Shown here: positions 1-10,429 of the stretch, piece by piece
Layout of the letters: every line of letters starts with the position of its first letter
How positions within the stretch are numbered: the stretch's first letter is position 1
Origin: Phycisphaerae bacterium
Lineage (GTDB): Bacteria > Planctomycetota > Phycisphaerae > UBA1845
Direction: 5' to 3'
Assembly: GCA_022072505.1 (NCBI GenBank)
Contig: JAJVHU010000022.1
Coordinates: 21,817 to 85,816 of the forward strand
DNA: 64,000 nucleotides
Notes under the pieces: model-generated
Databases searched by the model: none
What the model was told of the DNA's origin: nothing
Seen by the model: the letters and a program-made list of their open reading frames with translations, nothing else
Program-made: the position numbers and the translations under genes

Positions 1-2314
<2,314 letters not shown>

Positions 2315-2351
2315 ACGGCCGCTCCAATGTTTTCCTTCGGAGGTGAATCCG

Positions 2352-4037
2352 TCAGTCAATCACGAGTTTCTGCCAGATGCTGATGCTCTTCCGGCCGTCC
2401 CGATCGCCGCTGGCGCCGTTCCAGATCGCAAACGAAACGGGGATGTAGTCTCCGCGCCGGAACACGCGCTCGTCCGCGGTCCCGTGCTCATGCGGCAGGT
2501 CCATCGCCCGCTGCATCTGCACGGACCAGACCCCGCGGTCGTAAACGGCCTTGCCCGACACGATTTGAACGTTCGCGGGCTTTCCGGCGAGCGTGCCCGG
2601 TCCGCGGGCCGTGAGACATTCGACCGGAGTCTTCAGAAGCGGATCGGCGACGAGGTTCCCCGCGCCCCACGCCGTGAGGTACAAGGGATTGTGCTGCGCG
2701 ATCGGCGCCGACGCGGACAATTCAGGCGTCGGAGACGTCTCTGTCCCGAACGCCGGGTAGGGGTAGTCGTCCACCGCCCGCCGCGGAAACGCCGCGTCCA
2801 CGTCCTGATAGCCGCGCTCGATGTTCGTCTGGCGGTCCGCCTTCCACATCCAGATGTTGACGCCGCCGTGCTGGCCCGGACTGCCCATGTAAAACGGCGG
2901 ATCGCTCTCGAGCGAGAACTGAACCGCCACCGCGTCGCGGAATTCATCGTGACGCACGGCCCGGTCGTCGCGCGTCGGATCCAGCCACGCAAAACGCAGC
3001 GCCAGTTCCTTCTCATTGTGCAGCGCCTGCACGACCAGCCCCTCGATGCGCTCGTCCTCCCACCACAACGGCGTCAGCCCCACGTAAAGGGGACGCGCCT
3101 GGTCCCACGCTTCGGCGTCCGGTCCGTCCGGCAGGGCGCCGTAGGTGTTCGCGGCCACCAGCGTCCCCTGACGCAACTGGGCGCGATCCTGCGCTCCGGC
3201 CCGCGCCAGGGACTGCACGTAATGCACCAGATCCCAGATCTCGTCCGCGGAAAACGCCGTCTCGTAGCTGGGCATCGGGGTGCCGCGCATGCCTTTCAGA
3301 ATCCGGCAATAAAGCTCCGACCCTTCCATCCCGCCCTTGAAAATGCCGGCGGCAAAGGACCGGGGCGGAACCGGATAACCTTCCCCGTCGAACTTGACCG
3401 CTTCCGGCCGCGGGTGGCCGTCGGCGCCGTGGCAACTCGCGCACCCCTCGAGGTACAGCGTGCGTCCGCGGAACCAGCGCACGTCATCCTGGACCGGCTC
3501 CGCGGGCACGACGATCGGACCGCCGGGCGACGTGCGCTCCGCGACGAGCCGGTTCTGCTCTTCAACGCTCATCTTTCCGTCGCGGACCTGCGGCTCAAAA
3601 CGTGCGCGGGCGCCTTCGACGCTGAGCTTTCGCACGTGAACGACGAGCGCCTTGAGGTCCGCGTTCGGCAGGTGTCCCCACGGAGGCATCGCCGAACCGG
3701 GCATGCCCCGCGAAATCGTTCGCAACAGGTCGTCGTCCGACGGCACGAGGTTCTGTGTCGTCGAGAGCTTGAAGTCGTCGCGCAGGAAGTTGCGAGGCCG
3801 TGGATTCATCAGATAGGCGAACTTGCCCGCGCCGTCGCCCTTGTCCCCGTGACACAGCGCGCAATACTTGAGGAAAAGGGATTCCCCTCGGGAAACTGCC
3901 GCGGTTTCGGCCTTTGCAGCCGCTTCCTGTCCGGCTGCGGCGCTGCCGCGTTCCGTTGCGGCGGACCCCGCAAGGCACGTGATCGCGCCGGAGAAGGAAA
4001 CCCACGCAATTGTCCGAACGCGGCGTTTCTCAATCAT
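2352..4037 (-). CDS. Secreted di-heme cytochrome c fused to an ethylbenzene dehydrogenase gamma-like heme domain
   Basis: Seen: 561 aa from ATG 4037 (GGAAG 8 nt upstream), with a hydrophobic signal segment at residues 8-27. Two class I cytochrome c domains follow, with CALCH at 59-63 and CASCH at 199-203. Each has a downstream Met-Pro stretch (MPGSAMPPW, MRGTPMPSY) that could give the axial Met. From about residue 330 the chain resembles the heme-b gamma subunit of type II molybdoenzymes, with PPFYMG and VNIWMWKADR. Known: in EbdC-type subunits a Met and a Lys bind heme b. Context: its ATG overlaps the TGA of the Rrf2 gene as ATGA, and the molybdoenzyme gene starts 37 bp downstream. Inference: it is the electron-transfer gamma subunit plus cytochrome c partner of that enzyme, in one polypeptide. 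A start further upstream at 4151 would read back into the regulator gene and is unlikely. Confidence 0.82.
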   Translation of the reverse strand: MIEKRRVRTIAWVSFSGAITCLAGSAATERGSAAAGQEAAAKAETAAVSRGESLFLKYCALCHGDKGDGAGKFAYLMNPRPRNFLRDDFKLSTTQNLVPSDDDLLRTISRGMPGSAMPPWGHLPNADLKALVVHVRKLSVEGARARFEPQVRDGKMSVEEQNRLVAERTSPGGPIVVPAEPVQDDVRWFRGRTLYLEGCASCHGADGHPRPEAVKFDGEGYPVPPRSFAAGIFKGGMEGSELYCRILKGMRGTPMPSYETAFSADEIWDLVHYVQSLARAGAQDRAQLRQGTLVAANTYGALPDGPDAEAWDQARPLYVGLTPLWWEDERIEGLVVQALHNEKELALRFAWLDPTRDDRAVRHDEFRDAVAVQFSLESDPPFYMGSPGQHGGVNIWMWKADRQTNIERGYQDVDAAFPRRAVDDYPYPAFGTETSPTPELSASAPIAQHNPLYLTAWGAGNLVADPLLKTPVECLTARGPGTLAGKPANVQIVSGKAVYDRGVWSVQMQRAMDLPHEHGTADERVFRRGDYIPVSFAIWNGASGDRDGRKSISIWQKLVID

Positions 4038-4480
4038 GTTCGTCTTCCTTTCCGCAGGGGCGCCGTCCTCGCCGGCGCCGATGAGGTCGCAATCGCCGCG
4101 AGCGTCATGTCCTGAACGAAATTCCGGAAACCGTCCTTCACGATCCGCCACTGGTCATGCCCGGGGCACGGCGAACGCGAACTGCATTCGCCGTGCCGGA
4201 ACGGGCACGCCGTGTCGTCGCGAAGCGACGACTCAAAGGGAGAGAGAATCTCGAGAAGACGGATGTCCGTCGGGGGGCGACGCAGGCGGAACCCGCCCCC
4301 CTTGCCGCGGGTCGCATCCAGCACGCCCACGTGGACGAGATCGCCGAGGATTTTCGAGAGGTATTTCGCGGGGATGCCGGTCCGCCCGGCGATGCGGGCG
4401 CCGGAACAGGCGGCGTCCCCCGCCTGCTGCACCAGATAAACGCACGCCCTCAACGCGTACTGCCCGGTCTGGGAAATCAT
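4034..4480 (-). CDS. Rrf2-family transcriptional regulator, Fe-S type
   Basis: Seen: 148 aa. The N-terminus has the Rrf2 winged-helix pattern (start MISQTGQYALRACVYL, then the GIPAKYLSKIL recognition helix and the GKGGGFRL wing). Three cysteines follow at C-x6-C-x5-C spacing (CPFRHGEC...SPC), where IscR and NsrR bind an iron-sulfur cluster. Known: Rrf2 regulators sense Fe-S status, nitric oxide or redox state. Context: first gene of the operon, ATGA-coupled to the cytochrome/heme-domain gene. Its promoter region holds a long palindrome at 4507-4536. Inference: it regulates itself and the molybdoenzyme operon, plausibly in response to NO or other nitrogen oxides if the enzyme acts on nitrite or nitrate. 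An iron-sulfur or redox signal is equally possible. Confidence 0.88.
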   Translation of the reverse strand: MISQTGQYALRACVYLVQQAGDAACSGARIAGRTGIPAKYLSKILGDLVHVGVLDATRGKGGGFRLRRPPTDIRLLEILSPFESSLRDDTACPFRHGECSSRSPCPGHDQWRIVKDGFRNFVQDMTLAAIATSSAPARTAPLRKGRRT

Positions 4481-4506
4481 GCGAGCGAGTCCCTCCGTTG
4501 CACCTT

Positions 4507-4543
4507 ATGACTATAAACCTATCTTTATATCGTCATTTGTCAA
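4507..4543 (-). promoter_or_regulatory. Candidate Rrf2 operator palindrome with TTGACA box
   Basis: Read on the minus strand, a TTGACA hexamer (4538-4543) is followed by ATGACgaTATAAA, a 6-nt centre (4518-4523), then TTTATAGTCAT. The arms are inverted copies of each other except for two extra bases in one arm. The site is an AT-rich island in GC-rich DNA, 27-63 bp before the regulator start. No ideal -10 is visible at 17 bp from the TTGACA; TTTATA lies about 20 bp away. Inference: the palindrome overlaps the promoter and binds the Rrf2 protein. Confidence 0.55.
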
Positions 4544-4612
4544 CCCCCCGGCACGGCTTTTTTTTTGAAATTTTTTCCCCCTCGGGAGGAGAGGGGGAGA
4601 GGCCGCCCGCCG

Positions 4613-6907
4613 TCACGCCCGCCGCAGGCGCAGCGCGTTCAGCACGACGGTCAGGGAGGACGCCATCATCGCCCCGGCCGCGATCGCCGGGGGAACGTGC
4701 CCACCCGCCGCCAGCGGCAGCGCGACGACGTTGTACGCGAACGCCCAGAACAGATTCTGCCGGATCACCCGCAGCGTCCGCCGGGCCAGCCGGACCAGCT
4801 CGGGTATCCGGCGCAGGTCGTTCGCCAGGATCGTCACGTCCGCCGCCCCCGTCGCCACGTCGCTCGTCCCCGCCAGCGTCACCCCGAGGTCCGCCGCCGC
4901 CAGCGCCGGCCCGTCATTGACGCCGTCGCCCACGAACCCGACGACGGCGCCCCCGGATTGCAGGGACCGGACCTTCTCAAGCTTCTCCTCCGGCAGCAGC
5001 CCGGCGTGAACTTCGTCGATGCCCGTCGCCCTCGCCACGTCTTTCGCGCCCGCTGACCGGTCCCCGGTCAGCAGGATGACCCTGATGTGGGCATCACGCA
5101 GCGCGCTCACCGCCGCGGCGGCGTCCGAGCGCAACGGATCGTCAAAGCTCAAAGTCGCCGCAACGCGCCCGTCGATCGCCGCCAGAACCGAACCCACGTC
5201 ATCAAGCTCCGCATCCGGCTCCGCGCCCGGAACGTCGCCGCGCGCCTCGGTCGTCGCGCAGGCCTCGTTCATCAGGCGCCGACTGCCCACGATCACGCGG
5301 CGCCCCTCCACGTCCGCAACCACGCCTTTTCCCGGATGCGACTGCACGCTGCTCGGAGGCGTCAGGACCAGATTCCGCTCTCGCGCCGCCTGCACCAGCG
5401 CCTTCGCAAAGGGGTGCTGCGATGTCGCGTCGGCGGACGCGGCGAGGCGAAGCACCTCATCTTCACGCAGCGCGAGGGGATCCGGCTCGGACTGCGGCGT
5501 GCGAGGCGAGGCGCCCGGCGCCGCGGGCACGACGCGGAGCTTCCGCAGATGCGGCTCGCCCCGCGTCAGCGTGCCCGTCTTGTCGAAACAGACCACGTCG
5601 AGGCGGCCCGCGCGCTCCAGCGCCGCGGCGTCGCGCACGAGGATGCCCCGCGTCGCCGCCCGCCCCGTCGCCACCGCCACCGCCGCCGGCGTCGCAAGAC
5701 CCATCGCGCACGGACAGGCGATCACCAGCACCGCCACCGCCGCCCGGATCGCGTCCGCAAAGCGCCCCGTCGCCGCCGCGCCCGTGACCCGCGCCATCCC
5801 CTCCGGCGCCGCGATCCAGGCCGTGAACGTCGCCGCCGCAAGCGCCAGCACGATCGGCACGAACACGCCCGCCACGCGGTCCGCGAAGCGCTGCGCCTCG
5901 GATCGCGCGGCCTGCGCCTCCTCGACCGCCCGAAGCACGCGCGCCGCCGTCGACTCCGCCCCCACCCGCACCGCGCGCACCGTCAGGTCGCCGTCCACGA
6001 CGAGCGTCCCCGCGCGCACCGCGTCGCCCGGCGACTTGTGAACCGGAACCGCGTCGCCCGTCACGCTGGACTCATCCACCGCGGCTTCGCCCTCAACCAC
6101 CACGCCGTCCACCGGGACGGAGGTCTGCACGGCCGCGCGCACGAGATCGCCCGCGCCGACCGCCTCGACAGGTACACGCTCAAGCCCCCCGGCGGTCACC
6201 CGCAGCGCCTCCCGCGGAATCCGTTTCGCGAGGGCGACGACCGCGCCGGCGGCGCTGCGGCGCGCCCGCGCCTCCAGATAGCGCCCGGCGCACACCAGCG
6301 TGACGATCATCGCCGCGGCGTGAAAATGATAGGAATGCAACTCGGGCACAAAGAGGGTGGCGACGCCCCCGAAAAACGAGGCCGCGACGCCGAGCGTCAC
6401 CAGCAGATCCATGTTGCCCGTGCGGTGCAGCATCGCGCGCACGCCGCCCGCCAGGATCGGCCCGCCCGCCGGCGACATCAGCAGCATCGCGCAGAGCAGC
6501 GCCTGAAGCACACGCCCCCAGACATGCCCCCCGGCGTGCGGCGACGCCAGCGGCGCGACCAGAAAATCCAGCAGGATGATCGGCAGGCTCAGACCGACCG
6601 CCTGCACCAGCGCCTGACGATGCCGCCGCCGAAGCTCCGCGTCCTCCCGCTCCAGCGAGTCAAACGCGCCGGCGCCGGATCGCGCCGGTTCCGCGTCATA
6701 CCCCGCGCCGCGCACCGCCTCGACCAGCCGCGCGGCCGTCGCCTCCTCCGCGCCGCGCACCGTCGCCGCGTGCGTCGTCAGATCCACGTGCGCCGACGCA
6801 ACGCCCGGCGTCCGCCGCAGCGCCTGCTCCACGCGCGCCGCGCAGCCGGCGCATGTCATCCCCTCGATCCGAAGTCGCGTCGTTCGCTCAAGCTCCCCGC
6901 TCATCAC
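4613..6907 (-). CDS. copA: Copper-transporting P1B-type ATPase
   Basis: Seen: 764 aa. One N-terminal heavy-metal-associated domain with GMTCAGC at residues 16-22, then paired membrane helices, the intramembrane CPC motif near residue 397, the phosphorylation motif DKTGTLT near 441, an SQHP motif and GDGVNDGPAL near 660, and two C-terminal helices. Known: CPC with this arrangement marks Cu(I)-exporting ATPases of the inner membrane. Context: a single gene with no chaperone or CueR-type regulator beside it. It is separated from the Rrf2 promoter by about 70 bp that include a T-run and a CCCCCTC/GAGGGGG hairpin. A second in-frame ATG at 6904 is an equally good start. Inference: copper export or metallation of a periplasmic enzyme. 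Confidence 0.93.
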   Translation of the reverse strand: MMSGELERTTRLRIEGMTCAGCAARVEQALRRTPGVASAHVDLTTHAATVRGAEEATAARLVEAVRGAGYDAEPARSGAGAFDSLEREDAELRRRHRQALVQAVGLSLPIILLDFLVAPLASPHAGGHVWGRVLQALLCAMLLMSPAGGPILAGGVRAMLHRTGNMDLLVTLGVAASFFGGVATLFVPELHSYHFHAAAMIVTLVCAGRYLEARARRSAAGAVVALAKRIPREALRVTAGGLERVPVEAVGAGDLVRAAVQTSVPVDGVVVEGEAAVDESSVTGDAVPVHKSPGDAVRAGTLVVDGDLTVRAVRVGAESTAARVLRAVEEAQAARSEAQRFADRVAGVFVPIVLALAAATFTAWIAAPEGMARVTGAAATGRFADAIRAAVAVLVIACPCAMGLATPAAVAVATGRAATRGILVRDAAALERAGRLDVVCFDKTGTLTRGEPHLRKLRVVPAAPGASPRTPQSEPDPLALREDEVLRLAASADATSQHPFAKALVQAARERNLVLTPPSSVQSHPGKGVVADVEGRRVIVGSRRLMNEACATTEARGDVPGAEPDAELDDVGSVLAAIDGRVAATLSFDDPLRSDAAAAVSALRDAHIRVILLTGDRSAGAKDVARATGIDEVHAGLLPEEKLEKVRSLQSGGAVVGFVGDGVNDGPALAAADLGVTLAGTSDVATGAADVTILANDLRRIPELVRLARRTLRVIRQNLFWAFAYNVVALPLAAGGHVPPAIAAGAMMASSLTVVLNALRLRRA

Positions 6908-7039
6908 CGGGATGTTAGGCGCGACGCGCGGCCCGCCGTCAACAAGGCGATCTCCCGAGCCTTGTCTTCAACCTGTCCCGCGAGCTTGTCTTCAACGGGT
7001 TCCGTCCCGGTTGCGGGACGGAACCCGCGACGCGCCGCG

Positions 7040-9394
7040 TCACGGACATTCCGCCGTCCGGCACAGCGCGCATTCGTCGAGGCAGACTTCGTGCGATCCC
7101 GTCTGATCCTTCCACTTCGCCTTGCCCGCGCCGCCTTCATCCAGCATGATCTCGCGCACGCGCCCGCCGTCGTTCGACACGGAGACGATCGTGCCTTCGA
7201 CGAGGTTGCTGCGGATCACCGCCTTGAGCGTTCCGCCGCTCGAGCAGCGAACCTTGAACTTCGTCACCGCTCCGCAGACGACCTTCGGCAGCGGCATGTG
7301 CCACGCCCCGCGACCCTGCGTCGACGCGACCAGCCTCCCCTGAACCAGGTCCACCACCAGATCCACCACCGGCGAGTGCGGCATGCGCAGTCCGGACAAC
7401 GTCCACGTCCCTCCGTCGTCGGCGGTGACGTAGACCCCCGCGTCCGTGCCCGCGAAGATGAACCGGTCCGCGCCATCGTTATGCACCGCGACGCAGTTGA
7501 CCGGCACGTCGGGCAGGTCGCCGTCCAGTGTCACCCAGGTGTCACCGTGATCGAACGTCGCCTGAACCTGATCCACCCCGAACCACGCCGTCGCCAGCAC
7601 CGCCGTCCCGTCATCCAGCGGATCCACGGCGATCTCGCGCGTCACGCGAGGCCAGCCGGGACGGTCCGTCAGCTTCAGAGAGAAGTTCCGTCCGCCGTCG
7701 CGGCTGACCAGAACGCGCCCGTCGTTCGTCGCGGCGTAGACCGTCTGCGCGTCGCTCGGCGCGATCGCCAGCGCCCGCACCGCCGCGGGCGATCCGCCGG
7801 TGATATCCCCGCTGATCGCCGACCACGACCCGCCGTTGTTCACGCTCTGATAGATGCGGTGCGTCGCATAAAGCATGCGCCCCGACGTCTGCGGGTCGAA
7901 GGCGTGCGGCGGCAGGAAGCAATTGCGGTCGCCGGTGCTGATGCCGGACCCGCTGAAGTTGAACGAGTTTCCTCCGTTGGTGGACCGGAAGAGGTTCCCC
8001 GTCCCCTGATATTCCGCAAGCATGATGTCCGGATTGAAAGGGCTGAGCGACGTGTAACCGCCGTCGCCGCCCACCCGGTTCACCCACTGAAGGTCGCCCG
8101 TCCGGATGCACGACCCGTTGTCCTGAAACCCCGCGAGCAGGAAATCCCGGTTCGTTGGATGCACCGACAGTCCGGCGTAGAACTGAATGACCCCCAGCCC
8201 CACGTTCAGCGACTGCCAACTGTTGCCCAGGTCCGATGTGCGATGCAGACCGCCGTCATCCGCCACCAGCAGACGCCCCGAGGCGTCCCACGCGAACCCG
8301 TGCAAGTCCACGTGCGGCGGCGTGCGGTTCGCGTAGCTTTGCCCGGCGGCGGTCCCGCGCAGCATCTCCAGACCGCCGAGAAAAAACGTATCCGGATCGG
8401 TCGGGCGGATCGTCACGGTGGACAGGTACCAGCCGTAGGTCGCCTGAAAATTGCCGGGACTGACGTCCACCCACGTGTCGCCGCCGTTGTCGCTGCGGAA
8501 CACGCCCCGCGTGCTCGCGCCGCCTCCGTTGGCGTCGCTGCGGTTCACGAAGATCGCGTACAACCGGTTCGGATTCGACCGCGCGACCGCCAGCGACACA
8601 CGACCGACGTTCGTCGTTGGCAGAATGCTCGTCAATTTCGTGAACGACGCCCCGCCGTCCACGCTTCGGTAGATGCCGTTGCCGGTGTCGCCGAAAATGT
8701 GCCCGATCGCCGCGTAGACCCGGTCGCCGTCCGTCGGATCGACGACGAGGTCCGTCGCCGCCAGCGCCGGAATCCCGGTCGTCAGCGGGGTCCACGTCCG
8801 CCCCGCATCGGTGGATTTGAACACGCCGACGCCGGCGCCGCCGTCCGGGTGTCCCTTCGCCGCGACCCGCGCGGGGAACCCGCCCGCGTATCCGACCGCG
8901 GCATAAAGGACGTTGCCGTCCGTCGGCGACACCGCGATCTGGGCGAACGTCCGTCCCGAGAAGGTGTCGGCCGCGAGAATTTCCCAGGTGTCTCCGCCGT
9001 CGGTTGTCTTGTAGATCCCGAGACCGTAAACGCTGTGATTCGCGTAGTTCGCCTCGCCCGAGCCTGCGTACACCACGTCGTCATCCAGCGGATCCAGCGC
9101 CAGCGCCCCGATCGAGCAGATCGGCAGATGATCCGTCAGCGGAATCCAGCTCACCCCGCCGTCGAGGGTCTTCCAGACCCCTCCGTCAGCCCCGCCCACG
9201 TAGTATTTATCCGGATCCGTCGGGCTGGCGACGACGCAGGACAACCGTCCCGTGTACGTCCCGTTGGTGATCGGCGCGGGCCCGAGTTCGATCCAGTCGT
9301 TGGCCCGGACCGCTTGCCGTGGCGCCCACCCCGTCAGAAAAGCGAGCAAACCCAGAAAAGGGGCGACGCTGCGTGCTCGTTGGGTGCGGTTCAT
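7040..9394 (-). CDS. Secreted BNR/Asp-box beta-propeller protein (sortilin-like)
   Basis: Seen: 784 aa from ATG 9394, which overlaps the TGA of the upstream gene as ATGA. There is a signal peptide at about residues 1-31. About eleven Asp-box motifs of the form S/T-x-D-G-G-x-T-W occur (TLDGGVSW, TTDGGDTW, STDAGRTW, SDNGGDTW, TFDHGDTW and others). The last 90 residues leave the propeller and are cysteine-rich, with CLDECALC near the end. Known: Asp-box repeats build six- to ten-bladed propellers in sialidases, VPS10/sortilins and many secreted bacterial proteins. No catalytic sialidase set is apparent. Inference: a binding or scaffold propeller outside the inner membrane, translated together with the DUF4198-like protein. 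The function is unknown. Confidence 0.8.
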   Translation of the reverse strand: MNRTQRARSVAPFLGLLAFLTGWAPRQAVRANDWIELGPAPITNGTYTGRLSCVVASPTDPDKYYVGGADGGVWKTLDGGVSWIPLTDHLPICSIGALALDPLDDDVVYAGSGEANYANHSVYGLGIYKTTDGGDTWEILAADTFSGRTFAQIAVSPTDGNVLYAAVGYAGGFPARVAAKGHPDGGAGVGVFKSTDAGRTWTPLTTGIPALAATDLVVDPTDGDRVYAAIGHIFGDTGNGIYRSVDGGASFTKLTSILPTTNVGRVSLAVARSNPNRLYAIFVNRSDANGGGASTRGVFRSDNGGDTWVDVSPGNFQATYGWYLSTVTIRPTDPDTFFLGGLEMLRGTAAGQSYANRTPPHVDLHGFAWDASGRLLVADDGGLHRTSDLGNSWQSLNVGLGVIQFYAGLSVHPTNRDFLLAGFQDNGSCIRTGDLQWVNRVGGDGGYTSLSPFNPDIMLAEYQGTGNLFRSTNGGNSFNFSGSGISTGDRNCFLPPHAFDPQTSGRMLYATHRIYQSVNNGGSWSAISGDITGGSPAAVRALAIAPSDAQTVYAATNDGRVLVSRDGGRNFSLKLTDRPGWPRVTREIAVDPLDDGTAVLATAWFGVDQVQATFDHGDTWVTLDGDLPDVPVNCVAVHNDGADRFIFAGTDAGVYVTADDGGTWTLSGLRMPHSPVVDLVVDLVQGRLVASTQGRGAWHMPLPKVVCGAVTKFKVRCSSGGTLKAVIRSNLVEGTIVSVSNDGGRVREIMLDEGGAGKAKWKDQTGSHEVCLDECALCRTAECP

Positions 9395-10152
9395 GATTCG
9401 TCTCCCTTCTGCCGCGACTCCTCGGCGACCCCCGGGGCGGGCACGTCGAAGATCAGTTCCGCCGTGTACGTCACGCCCTCCACCTCTCGCTCGAACCGCA
9501 CCGTCCAGCGCCCCGCATGTGTCACCCGGAAGTGCGTCGCTCCGACCGCGTCCGTGTTGCCGCTCTGCAACGTTCCGTCCGGCGCGATCGCGGTCACCGG
9601 TTGTCCGACGAGCTTGTCCCCCTCTAAATAACATCGCACCGGAAGGTCGTCCCCGGACGACATCCGCGTCGGGTCCATCAGCGGCACGATCTCCGCCTTC
9701 CCCCCGACTTTCGCGGTCAGCCCGGTTCCCGGCGGCGTCGCCTTCCGGCTGCCGTCGGAAACACGCACGATGAACTTCGTGCAGTGCGTCGTCCGCTGCC
9801 ACGAATCCCGGAAGCCCTTCTGCGACGCGGACCCAACGCCGACGGCGACCAGCGCGTACCCCGGTTGTTCAAACACCAGAACGAGTTCGCGCGACGCCGC
9901 GGCGTCCGTCTCGACCGTCCGCTGCCCGCCCGACTGTCGAACAATGAACTGGCCGACGTTCGCCTCGGCCCAGGTTGCGTCGTCCGGCAGCGCCAGCGAC
10001 AACGTGATCGGCTGACCGACCGTTGTCGCCAGCCGATCCGCTCGCACCCCGCCGGAGGACTCTTGCGCGGCGATCGCGCCGGAAACCCACATCAGGGAAC
10101 AACAAAGCCAAGGCGTCATCATCAGCCGTCCGCGCACGTTGCGAGTCAACAC
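9391..10152 (-). CDS. Exported DUF4198-like beta-sandwich protein
   Basis: Seen: 253 aa. The start is GTG at 10152 because a near-perfect AAGGAGGT lies 6 nt before it. A signal peptide ends at about IAAQ. The rest alternates beta-rich stretches (VGQPITLSLALP, DDLPVRCYLEGDKLVGQPVTAI, HFRVTHAGRWTVRFE), like DUF4198 proteins. Known: DUF4198 proteins are periplasmic, and some sit beside nickel or cobalt uptake genes. Context: first of a two-gene unit, ATGA-overlapping the BNR propeller. The family assignment rests on overall pattern only, so treat it as tentative; a generic Ig-like secreted protein is the alternative. Confidence 0.55.
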   Translation of the reverse strand: MLTRNVRGRLMMTPWLCCSLMWVSGAIAAQESSGGVRADRLATTVGQPITLSLALPDDATWAEANVGQFIVRQSGGQRTVETDAAASRELVLVFEQPGYALVAVGVGSASQKGFRDSWQRTTHCTKFIVRVSDGSRKATPPGTGLTAKVGGKAEIVPLMDPTRMSSGDDLPVRCYLEGDKLVGQPVTAIAPDGTLQSGNTDAVGATHFRVTHAGRWTVRFEREVEGVTYTAELIFDVPAPGVAEESRQKGDES

Positions 10153-10341
10153 CGGCGCACCTCCTTTTCTGAAAAGGCCTCCCCGGGAGCGATTGCGGTA
10201 CGCCTCTAGTGTAACAACCTCAGAACCGCCGCGATACCGCCGCAGAAAAAAACGACGCAGGCGAGAAGCGACTTTCTCCTCGCCTGCGTCAGATAATCTC
10301 CCCGAAGGATCTCGGCTCGCGGGACGCGCCGACGCCTCTGC

Positions 10342-10425
10342 TTAGACGCGGTTGAAAACCGAGCCGCGCCCGTCAGGAAGCGTTCTTTTTCCGCTCTGCC
10401 CCGGAGGTTTTGAAACAGCGTCTTA
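10342..10425. repeat. Palindromic dispersed element, copy A
   Basis: An 84-bp sequence begins TTAGACGCGGTTGAAAACC and ends GGTTTTGAAACAGCGTCTTA, so its ends are imperfect inverted repeats of about 19 nt. Its interior carries CCGCGCCCGTCAGGAAGCG. The same ends and interior occur in opposite orientation at 35800-35882, and related ends at 38027-38132. It lies 4 bp beyond the stop of the 10430-13210 gene and could act as its terminator. Confidence 0.8.
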
Positions 10426-10429
10426 ATCC

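Noticed and set aside
4555..4600. Intrinsic terminator after copA
   Set aside because: The T-run and the CCCCCTC/GAGGGGG hairpin are in the wrong order for either strand: on the copA strand the stem is followed by A, not T.
5087..9631. A 1514-codon open frame on the plus strand opposite copA and the BNR gene
   Set aside because: The translation is Arg/His-rich and repetitive, typical of the antisense of GC-rich genes; both genes on the other strand have clear domains and starts.
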